Source of the DNA: ZC4RG35 sp964388105
GTDB lineage: Bacteria > Actinomycetota > Acidimicrobiia > Spongiisociales > ZC4RG35
Direction: 5' to 3'
Assembly: GCA_964388105.1 (NCBI GenBank)
Contig: CAYLYQ010000029.1
Span: 1-23,957 of the forward strand
Length of the DNA stretch: 23,957 nucleotides
Shown: positions 1-6,080 of the stretch, piece by piece
How positions within the stretch are numbered: position 1 is the stretch's first letter
Layout of the letters: each line of letters starts with the position of its first letter
Notes under the pieces: generated by a model
Told to the model about the DNA's origin: nothing
Databases searched by the model: none
The model's input: the letters and a program-made list of their open reading frames with translations, nothing else
Program-made: the position numbers and the translations under genes

Positions 1-169
1 GTTCGATCTCATAATGGGAACGTACAACCCACCACCGACAGAAACAAGAGGGTTGCGCCGGACCGATGAAGGTTTTTCTTGATTCCGCGCAGCGGTTCGG
101 CTTGAAAACGGCCCCTCTACTGGCGACCGGCGGCAGGAACCTTCTCCCCGCTGGGCTTCAGGAGGACCC
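1..169. other. Non-coding flank downstream of cobO
   Basis: No gene can be supported here. A 36-codon plus-strand frame from the ATG at 66 has no recognisable product and no SD. The end of the cobO operon should lie here. A short dyad (CCGC-GCA-GCGG, about 87-97) is visible, but it is not followed by a T-run in the minus-strand direction, so I do not call a terminator. Confidence 0.4.
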
Positions 170-733
170 TCAGTAGTCGATGCCGCGACGCGCCGCGATG
201 CCGGCGTCGAAGGCGTGCTTGACCTTGCGCATCTCGGTCACGGTGTCGGCGATGTCGACGATCTCGGCCGGCGCGTCCCTGCCGGTCAGGATCAGATTCA
301 CCTTCTCCGGGCGTTCCGCAATGACCCTGAGCACTTCGTCCAGAGGGATCCACGACCAGTTCACCGGATAGGTGATCTCATCGAGGACCACCAACTCGTA
401 CTCCCCCGACTCGATGATGCCGCGGGCGTGGCGCCACGCCTCCAGGGCCACGGCCTGGCTTCGGTCCATGTCCTCGGAGTCCCAGGTGAAGCCGTCGCCG
501 AGCGCCCACCAGTCGACACCCAACTCCCGCGCGACCTTCTCCTCCCCCACGCCCCAGTCTTCGGACTTGAGGAACTGGATCACCGCCACCTTCCACCCAC
601 GGGCGACCGCCCTCATCACCGTGCCGAACGCAGCCGTCGACTTGCCCTTGCCGTCGCCCGTGTTGACCAGGACGAGCGATGAGGCCCGTTTTGTCGCCTT
701 CGCCGGCGGTTTCGTGGGAGGCTCGGATGTCAC
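170..733 (-). CDS. cobO: Cob(I)alamin adenosyltransferase, CobO/BtuR family
   Basis: This enzyme transfers the 5'-deoxyadenosyl group of ATP to cob(I)alamin or cobinamide in the cytoplasm, giving the coenzyme form of B12. The 187-residue protein has about the normal length for the family. After a Lys/Pro-rich N-terminus of about 20 residues it shows the P-loop NTGDGKGKSTAAFG (about residues 24-37), the VIQFLKS strand, the Walker B-like VVLDEITYP (about 115-123) and the typical C-terminus ending GIAARRGIDY. The start is GTG, sharing a 4-nt GTGA overlap with the stop of the ABC ATPase gene, so translation is probably coupled. Being last in a riboswitch-led btuFCD operon, it probably adenosylates imported corrinoid. 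No other cob or cbi gene is in the window, which suggests salvage, although synthesis genes could lie elsewhere. Family assignment is confident. Confidence 0.95.
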   Translation of the reverse strand: MTSEPPTKPPAKATKRASSLVLVNTGDGKGKSTAAFGTVMRAVARGWKVAVIQFLKSEDWGVGEEKVARELGVDWWALGDGFTWDSEDMDRSQAVALEAWRHARGIIESGEYELVVLDEITYPVNWSWIPLDEVLRVIAERPEKVNLILTGRDAPAEIVDIADTVTEMRKVKHAFDAGIAARRGIDY

Positions 734-1482
734 GAACCGATCCTACGGGGAAGCACGGCCGGTCCGTCAGGGCCGCTGACGACGCTCACGGAGCCACCGT
801 AATGGGGCTGGAGCACCTCGTCGGTGAGGACCGATGACACCGCCCCCTGCGCCGCGACCTGGCCCTTCGCCAGGAGGACCAGCCGGTCGCAGAACCGAGC
901 CGCCAGGGTCAGGTCGTGGATGGCGGTGACGATCGTGAGGCCCTCGGCCCGACGAAGCTGCTCCACCACCTCGAGCACCTCGACGGCATGCCCCAGGTCG
1001 AGCGAAGCCGTCGGCTCGTCCAGCAGCAGCACCGGGGCCTCCTGGGCCAGCGCACGCGCGAGCACGGCGCGCTGAGCCTCTCCTCCCGAAAGGGTGGCGA
1101 GGTGGCGGGCAGCCAGGGCCACCAGGTCGAGCCGCTCCAGCGCCGCCGATACGGCGGCATGGTCCCTGGGCCCTTCGCCACTCAGGTAGCCGATGTGCGG
1201 TGAGCGGCCCAGCATCACGTACTCGGCGATGGTCATGTGCTCCGGCATGGCGGGGCGCTGGGGCATCCAGGCCATGTCGAGCCCGGGCCGGCGATGACCG
1301 TTGACCAGTTTCACGATGCCGGTGTGCTCGACCACCCCGACAGCTGCTTTGAGCATCGTGGACTTGCCCGAGCCGTTAGGACCGATCAGGCCGAGCCACT
1401 CGCCGTCGGCGACCTCCAGCGAGACCGGGCCGAGGACACGGATGCCGTCGTAGGCGACTTCGACCTGATTCCACGAGATCAT
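730..1482 (-). CDS. btuD: Cobalamin ABC transporter ATP-binding protein BtuD-like
   Basis: This is the cytoplasmic ATPase of a FecCD/BtuCD-type importer. The 250 residues carry every ABC element in order: Walker A GPNGSGKST (34-42), Q-loop region WMPQRP, signature LSGGEAQRAVLARAL, Walker B VLLLDEPTASLD, and the switch histidine in TAIHDLTLAARFCDR. By sequence alone it could serve a siderophore or haem importer, since these ATPases are closely related. The B12 assignment rests on the cobalamin riboswitch at the head of the operon and on cobO directly downstream. The ATG start overlaps the btuC stop by 4 nt (ATGA), and its own stop overlaps the cobO start, so the four genes read as one polycistronic unit. 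Confidence 0.9.
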   Translation of the reverse strand: MISWNQVEVAYDGIRVLGPVSLEVADGEWLGLIGPNGSGKSTMLKAAVGVVEHTGIVKLVNGHRRPGLDMAWMPQRPAMPEHMTIAEYVMLGRSPHIGYLSGEGPRDHAAVSAALERLDLVALAARHLATLSGGEAQRAVLARALAQEAPVLLLDEPTASLDLGHAVEVLEVVEQLRRAEGLTIVTAIHDLTLAARFCDRLVLLAKGQVAAQGAVSSVLTDEVLQPHYGGSVSVVSGPDGPAVLPRRIGS

Positions 1483-2507
1483 CGTGCGCGCCCCATCGTC
1501 CTGAGCACCAGCACGAAGAACGGTGCGCCGAGGAACGCCGTCACGACACCGATGGGAAGCTCAGCAGGAGACATCACGGTACGCGCGGCCACGTCCGCGA
1601 CGACGAGGAACGCTGCGCCCAGCAAGGCCGACAGGGGAAGGATCACCCGGTAGCTCCAACCGAAGATCAACCGCACCGTATGGGGGACGATGATGCCGAC
1701 AAAGCCGATGAGTCCGCTCACCGAGACAGCGGCGGCCGTCGCCAGGGTGGCGGCGATCACCACCACAGCGCGGACCCTGTCGACGCGGACGCCCAGGGAC
1801 TCGGCCTCTTCGTCGCCGATCCTCAGCACGTCGAGGAGGCGACCGGACCCGATCACCACCGCGCCGGCGACTGCCGCGTATGGAACGAGAGTCAGCACTT
1901 CGGACCAGCCGACCGTGGTCAACCGGCCCAGGATCCAGGAGTAGACCTCTCGAAGGACGTCGATGCGGCGCTGGAGGAGAAAGGTCTGCACAGCGGTTGC
2001 GAAGGCGGAAACAGCCACGCCAGCGAGGATGAGCGACGTGGTCGTCCTTCCCCCTACCGCCCTGCCAAGGGCGTAGGTGATGGCCACTGCGGCGAGGCCA
2101 CCGACGAACGCGAACGGAGCGATCAGGATGCGATCGACGCCGAGCGAGAACGCGAGTGTGGCTCCGAGCCCAGCACCTGCTGCCACGCCGAGCAGGTAAG
2201 GATCAGCAAGCGGGTTCCGGAAAACACCCTGATAGGAGCCTCCGGCCATGGCGAGGGCGGCACCCACCAGAGCGCCGAGGACGACCCGGGGGAAGCGGAT
2301 CTCGAAGAGGATCGTCCTCCCGACCTCGTCAAGACCGCCCCCGGTGTTCACGCCCGGGATGAGGTCGGCAAGGGAGGCGAGCGCCGCTCCTGGATCGAGT
2401 CCGGCAGGACCCAAGGTCAGCCCCGCCAGCACTGCGCCGAGGAGCAGAAGCGCGGAAACGAGGACAGGGCCGCGCCGCCGGGGCGGCGCGGCCGAGGTTT
2501 CGTTCAC
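1479..2507 (-). CDS. btuC: Cobalamin ABC transporter permease BtuC-like (FecCD family)
   Basis: This inner-membrane channel subunit of a type II importer belongs to the FecCD/BtuC family and is 342 residues long, the usual size. It is hydrophobic throughout with about ten predicted membrane helices. Family features include the GALVGAALAMAGGSYQGVFRNPLADPYLLG region (shown in part: GGSYQGVFRNPLADPYLLG), SLGVRVDRVRA, and GFVGIIVPHTVRLIFG near the C-terminal third, where the coupling helix contacts the ATPase. The start is GTG, within a GTGA overlap with the btuF stop. A perfect 12-2-12 inverted repeat (2468-2493) lies in codons 5-14, which encode Ala-Pro-Arg-rich residues. That hairpin would form right after the start codon and may restrain translation of the permease relative to the binding protein. 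Confidence 0.9.
   Translation of the reverse strand: MNETSAAPPRRRGPVLVSALLLLGAVLAGLTLGPAGLDPGAALASLADLIPGVNTGGGLDEVGRTILFEIRFPRVVLGALVGAALAMAGGSYQGVFRNPLADPYLLGVAAGAGLGATLAFSLGVDRILIAPFAFVGGLAAVAITYALGRAVGGRTTTSLILAGVAVSAFATAVQTFLLQRRIDVLREVYSWILGRLTTVGWSEVLTLVPYAAVAGAVVIGSGRLLDVLRIGDEEAESLGVRVDRVRAVVVIAATLATAAAVSVSGLIGFVGIIVPHTVRLIFGWSYRVILPLSALLGAAFLVVADVAARTVMSPAELPIGVVTAFLGAPFFVLVLRTMGRAR
2468..2493 (-). promoter_or_regulatory. Strong GC hairpin at the start of btuC
   Basis: A perfect inverted repeat has arms GGCCGCGCCGCC and GGCGGCGCGGCC separated by 2 bases. In RNA this gives about 11 G-C pairs closed by a 4-base loop. It begins about 12 nt inside btuC and just past the btuF stop. There is no T-run, so it is not a standard terminator. 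A translational brake on btuC or a 3' shield for btuF mRNA is inferred. Confidence 0.6.
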
Positions 2508-3472
2508 CCGGTGGACTCCAGTTCCGCGGCCATGACCGCATCACCGACAGCACGGGCGAAGTCGACCACTCTCGGTCCCCACCTGGAGGCGACGTCCGAG
2601 TCGAGTGGGAAGATCCGCCCTTCCTGGACAGCGGTCATCACGCCCCAACCTGGGCGCGCCGCCACGATCTCGGGAGTCACTCCGTACGAGCCGTTGGCGA
2701 GGAAAACGAGATCCGGATTCGCCGCGACGATGAACTCGCTCGACAGCTGCGGATACCCGAAACCGTCGGGATCGCCCTCGTCGGCGATGTTGACGAGACC
2801 GAACAGGGCGTAGACCTGCCCGAAGAAGGTGGCCGACGTCACCGAGTAGAACGTGTCGTCGATCTCGTGGTAGTAGGTGAGCCCCTCGCCCCGGTCGCCG
2901 ACCTCGGCCACCACGGCGTCGAGGTCGATCTGGATCTGGGACACCACCTCCGCGGCATCGCCGATGTGTCCGGTGGCCGCTCCGAGGGTCTCGATCTGGG
3001 CGTATGTGCCAGCGAGGTCCACGGCCGCGAACTGGACGAGGACCGGGACACCAAGTGCCTCCAGCCCGCTGACCAGCTCCCCCGGGTCGTACGACACAAC
3101 GACGAGGTCTGGCTCGTAGGACACGATCGCCTCGATGTTCGGGGTGAACCCGGACAGGTCGGTCATCGGCGCCTCGGTCGGGTAGTTGGACTGGTCGTCC
3201 ACGGCCACCACCTGGTCCCCTGCCCCGATGGCGAACAGGATCTCGGTCGCCACGGACGAGAGCGAGACGATGTTCTCGGGACGGGTCTCGATCGTGAGCT
3301 CGCCATTGTCCCCGGTCACTGTGACCGGGAAGCCAGGCGCCTCGGTCGTGGTGGTCACGGCCTGGGTAGTGGTCGTCGACGGCGCGGCCGTAGTGGTCGT
3401 CGACGTGTTGTCGGTGCTGGTGGCACATCCCGCCACCAGTAGCAATGCCCCAAAGAGGGCCTTCTTGCGCAT
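2504..3472 (-). CDS. btuF: Cobalamin-binding lipoprotein BtuF-like
   Basis: This is the extracytoplasmic substrate-binding component that delivers corrinoid to BtuCD. I place the start at the ATG at 3472, because GGAGG lies 8 nt upstream; a GTG two codons earlier (3478) would sit only 2 nt from the SD. The 322-residue product has a short basic N-terminus, a lipobox LLVAGC with the lipidated Cys at 16, then a Thr-rich linker to about residue 45. The mature domain matches the periplasmic_binding_2/helical-backbone family, with ENIVSLSSVATEILFAIGAGDQVV at the start (first part ENIVSLSSVATEILFAIG), PNIEAIVSYEPDLVVVS, and a C-terminal RWGPRVVDFARAVGDAV helix. Siderophore-binding relatives look similar; cobalamin as substrate is inferred from the riboswitch and cobO. 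The SD is masked in a hairpin (3478-3498). Confidence 0.9.
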   Translation of the reverse strand: MRKKALFGALLLVAGCATSTDNTSTTTTAAPSTTTTQAVTTTTEAPGFPVTVTGDNGELTIETRPENIVSLSSVATEILFAIGAGDQVVAVDDQSNYPTEAPMTDLSGFTPNIEAIVSYEPDLVVVSYDPGELVSGLEALGVPVLVQFAAVDLAGTYAQIETLGAATGHIGDAAEVVSQIQIDLDAVVAEVGDRGEGLTYYHEIDDTFYSVTSATFFGQVYALFGLVNIADEGDPDGFGYPQLSSEFIVAANPDLVFLANGSYGVTPEIVAARPGWGVMTAVQEGRIFPLDSDVASRWGPRVVDFARAVGDAVMAAELESTG

Positions 3473-3477
3473 AGGCA

Positions 3478-3498
3478 CATCCTCCGGTCCGGAGGATG
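3478..3498 (-). promoter_or_regulatory. SD-sequestering hairpin of the btuF leader
   Basis: A perfect inverted repeat has 10-nt arms CATCCTCCGG and CCGGAGGATG around one central base. In the minus-strand RNA this forms about 9 pairs with a 3-nt loop, and the downstream arm contains the btuF SD GGAGG. Folding would block ribosome access, so it is the likely OFF element of the riboswitch. Confidence 0.7.
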
Positions 3499-3538
3499 AA
3501 GAGGTGTGTGGGAGGGCCCCACGGTGCCGTCTTCATCC
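3494..3538 (-). promoter_or_regulatory. Candidate anti-sequestor helix of the B12 riboswitch
   Basis: In the minus-strand RNA, GGAUGAAGA (3538-3530) is exactly complementary to UCUUCAUCC (3502-3494). The second arm shares five bases with the anti-SD arm of the sequestering hairpin, so the two helices exclude each other. A smaller GTGGG/CCCAC hairpin nests in the loop. This fits a translational switch; the pairing is seen in the sequence, the switching role is inferred. Confidence 0.55.
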
Positions 3539-3549
3539 GAGACTTTCCA

Positions 3550-3684
3550 CGTGGCCCTGAGGTCAGGCGACCTGGCTCGTCCCCTCGCGGGGCTTCACAG
3601 TTGCGGGACAGCTCCGGATTCGCACCGGATTCGCTGATCGCAGGGCACCCGCCACTTTGCGGCGGGCAGACAGGACTGTAGCCC
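3550..3684 (-). ncRNA. Cobalamin riboswitch aptamer
   Basis: This cis-acting RNA in the btuF leader binds a cobalamin and lowers expression of the uptake operon. On the minus strand the hallmark core is intact: GGTGCGAATCCGGAGCTG followed by TCCCGCAACTGTGAAG (about 3592-3627), with the B12-box region GAGCCAGGTCGCCTGACC on the 3' side (3561-3578). A CCCGCC/GGCGGG stem (3648-3666) lies on the 5' side. The match to the cobalamin family core is close to letter-perfect. It begins only 2 nt after the htrA stop codon, so its promoter must lie within htrA or transcripts must read through from upstream. The expression platform lies between the aptamer and btuF. Confidence 0.93.
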
Positions 3685-3686
3685 CT

Positions 3687-4748
3687 CTAGGAAGGGTCGT
3701 CGGTACGGATGCGGAGCGTGACATCGATCGTGATCAGCTCCCCGTCCCGAAGGATGCCGAGCGACACGGTCGAGTTGGGTTGGTGCGTTCTGACCTGTGC
3801 AACCAGGTCGCCGCGCGAGCGCACCGGAACTCCGTCGACACTGACAACGACGTCACCGACACGGATACCCGCCTCCTCGGCGGCAGTGTCGGCCATGACC
3901 TCGGTTACGAGGGCGCCCGCCTGGTCGGTGGTCGCGTCGTCGATGGTGACACCGAGGAACGCAGTGGGGATGGGCTCACCGGCGATGATGGCGTTGGCGT
4001 ACTCGACGACCGCCGAGCTGGGGACCGCGAAACCGACTCCGTCATTGGCGCCGGAGATCGTGTAGATCGACACGTTGATCCCGATCACCCGCCCCGCCCG
4101 GTTGATGAGGGCGCCACCGGAGTTGCCCGGGTTGATGGCCGCGTCGGTCTGCACCATGGCCGAGCAGGTCGCACCGCCGCAGTTGGTCTGGTCGACGGCG
4201 GACACGATTCCCGCGGTGACGGTCGATGCCAGACCCCAAGGGCTCCCCACGGCGATGGCGAGCTGGCCGACACGGGGCTTGGCGGTCTCGAACTGGGCGG
4301 GGGCCAGACCCCCCGGTGGCCCGGCCTCGATCACTGCGATGTCGACTTCCGCGGCAGTGCCCAACACCGTCCCGGTCGAGAGTCGACCGTTGCTCCAACG
4401 CACCTGGACCTGTTCGTACTCGCCGACGACATGGGCGGCGGTGACGATTCGACCCTGAGCGTCGAAGAGCACACCCGAACCGACACCGGACGGGGTCTGG
4501 ATGTGCACCACCGAAGGCAGGATGACCGCGGCGGCGTCCGCGACAGGCTCTTCCCCCGCGACCCCGGGCACAGTGATGTCGACGCGGGGCGCCGTGGTGG
4601 TAGTGGAAGTGGCTGCTGCCTCCGGGGTGTGTGAGGAGTCACCAGGGGCGAGCCAGACGATGAGCGCGACGAGGGCGGCCACACCGGTGAAGTACGCGAC
4701 CACCCCGAGGGGGCCCTGGATCCACGATCGTCTCTGCCCGTCGTTCAT
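3687..4748 (-). CDS. Membrane-anchored HtrA-type serine protease with PDZ domain
   Basis: This trypsin-like protease of the HtrA/DegP group degrades or trims proteins outside the cytoplasmic membrane. In 353 residues it has one N-terminal membrane anchor (about 12-34), a Thr-rich linker (about 45-53), the protease domain with a complete catalytic triad (His106 in TAAHVV, Asp136 in EVDIAVIE, Ser210 in NPGNSGGAL) and one C-terminal PDZ domain (about 262-347, starting with the FLGVTI motif). Cys190 and Cys195 could form an extracytoplasmic disulfide. There is no SD before the ATG, but TAACGT lies 9 nt upstream (4758-4763), compatible with a near-leaderless transcript. It lies 40 nt downstream of the sugar ATPase gene and directly upstream of the B12 riboswitch; no functional tie to either is evident. 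Substrates are unknown. Confidence 0.92.
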   Translation of the reverse strand: MNDGQRRSWIQGPLGVVAYFTGVAALVALIVWLAPGDSSHTPEAAATSTTTTAPRVDITVPGVAGEEPVADAAAVILPSVVHIQTPSGVGSGVLFDAQGRIVTAAHVVGEYEQVQVRWSNGRLSTGTVLGTAAEVDIAVIEAGPPGGLAPAQFETAKPRVGQLAIAVGSPWGLASTVTAGIVSAVDQTNCGGATCSAMVQTDAAINPGNSGGALINRAGRVIGINVSIYTISGANDGVGFAVPSSAVVEYANAIIAGEPIPTAFLGVTIDDATTDQAGALVTEVMADTAAEEAGIRVGDVVVSVDGVPVRSRGDLVAQVRTHQPNSTVSLGILRDGELITIDVTLRIRTDDPS

Positions 4749-4757
4749 GGCAGTCCG

Positions 4758-4763
4758 ACGTTA
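4758..4763 (-). promoter_or_regulatory. Candidate -10 hexamer of htrA-like gene
   Basis: TAACGT on the minus strand is followed by 9 nt and the ATG at 4748, with no SD in between. The same hexamer sits 10 nt before ino1. A near-leaderless transcript is inferred; no convincing -35 was found. Confidence 0.3.
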
Positions 4764-4788
4764 GGACGAGGGTGGAGTTAGGTGGTGC

Positions 4789-6021
4789 TCAACCGGCGGG
4801 CGCCTGCGCCGGGGTCTTCGCCCCGATGCGTTCGCCCGTCCCCGGGTCGAAGAAGTGCAGCTTCGAGGTGTCGACCACCAGGTCGATCTGGGTGCCGGCA
4901 TTCGCAGCCACGTCGGGGCTGACCCTGGCGACGAAGCCGGTCTTGTCGCCGAGGTCCGAGGCGTCCCGCCCCGTGTCGGCCAGCAGTTCCTCGATGTCGG
5001 GGGTGACCACCGGCGCCCTGTCGATGGTGAAGTGGACGTAGGTGTCTGCGCCCAGCCTCTCGCACACGTCGACGACAGCCTTGATCGATCGTTCGGTATC
5101 GGCACCGGCGATCGACGCGGCCTCCATGTTGTTGGGCCGGACCCCGATCACCAGCTCGGTGTTCATGTGGTTCTCGATCCCGGGATGATCGGCGAGGGCT
5201 TCCCCGTCGACGAGCAGCCGGCCGCTCGGGACCACGGCGTAGACCCGGTCTCCCTCGGCTTCCAGGTGTCCGTAGGTGAGGTTCATCGCCGGGCTTCCGA
5301 TGAATCCGGCCACGAAGAGGTTGTCGGGCCGGTTGAAGAGCTCTGTGGGTGGGCCCACCTGCTGCAGGTTGTACGGAGCGCGCGCCGACACGGCACGCAG
5401 GACCGCGACCCGGTCGCCCAGCGTCATCGCCTCCACCTGGTCATGGGTGACGTAGACCGTTGTGGTGCCGAGGCGCTGGTGGAGTCGCTCCAGCTCCGAC
5501 CTCATCTGCACGCGAAGCTTGGCGTCCAGGTTGGAGAGGGGCTCGTCCATGAGGAAAGCTGCGGGCTCGCGGACGATGGCGCGGCCCATGGCGACCCTCT
5601 GCCGCTGGCCCCCTGAGAGGGCTCGGGGCTTTCGCTTCAAGAAGTCCGTGATCTCGAGGACGTCGGCCGCCTCCTGGACTCTCTTGTCGATGTCCTCTTT
5701 CGACAGCTTGCGCAGCTTGAGGCCGAACGCCATGTTGTCATACACGGTCATGTGCGGATACAGGGCATAGTTCTGGAACACCATGGCGATGTCCCGGTCC
5801 TTCGGCGCGACGTCGTTGACAACACGATCACCGATGCGAAGCGTGCCCTCGGTGATCGACTCGAGCCCGGCGATCATCCGGAGCACGGTTGATTTTCCGC
5901 AGCCGGAGGGTCCCACCAGCACGAGGAACTCTCCGTCCTCGATGGTGAGATTGACGTCACCGACGGCGCGGGTCCCGTCCGGATAGATCTTCCCGAGGCC
6001 TTCCATCGTTATCGCGGCCAC
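4789..6021 (-). CDS. Sugar ABC transporter ATPase, MalK/UgpC/MsmK type
   Basis: This is the ATPase that powers carbohydrate importers of the CUT1 class, here most likely the AglEFG system of the same locus. The GTG start at 6021 is chosen because a full SD AGGAGGTG lies directly upstream. The 410-residue product shows Walker A GPSGCGKST (37-45), Q-loop VFQNYALYPHMTV (81-93), signature LSGGQRQR (135-142), Walker B FLMDEPLSNLD (156-166), switch His193, and a C-terminal MalK-type TOBE region. Between DRVAVLR and LQQV (about 209-218) it has roughly six more residues than the usual DG(V/L) turn, an odd insertion at the end of the nucleotide-binding domain. ATPases of this class are often shared by several importers, so other partners are possible. 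Confidence 0.92.
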   Translation of the reverse strand: MAAITMEGLGKIYPDGTRAVGDVNLTIEDGEFLVLVGPSGCGKSTVLRMIAGLESITEGTLRIGDRVVNDVAPKDRDIAMVFQNYALYPHMTVYDNMAFGLKLRKLSKEDIDKRVQEAADVLEITDFLKRKPRALSGGQRQRVAMGRAIVREPAAFLMDEPLSNLDAKLRVQMRSELERLHQRLGTTTVYVTHDQVEAMTLGDRVAVLRAVSARAPYNLQQVGPPTELFNRPDNLFVAGFIGSPAMNLTYGHLEAEGDRVYAVVPSGRLLVDGEALADHPGIENHMNTELVIGVRPNNMEAASIAGADTERSIKAVVDVCERLGADTYVHFTIDRAPVVTPDIEELLADTGRDASDLGDKTGFVARVSPDVAANAGTQIDLVVDTSKLHFFDPGTGERIGAKTPAQAPAG

Positions 6022-6080
6022 TGCACCTCCTGGTCGCCCACGAACCTAGCGGATCGGGCCCACGCGAGTCAGGCCGGATT

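Noticed and set aside
1..40. tRNA 3' end suggested by GTTCGATC at the left edge
   Set aside because: The following bases do not form a T-stem or acceptor stem, and nothing upstream is available to test it.
1680..2813. 377-codon plus-strand frame
   Set aside because: Antisense to btuC and btuF; composition is charged and repetitive, typical of a GC shadow.
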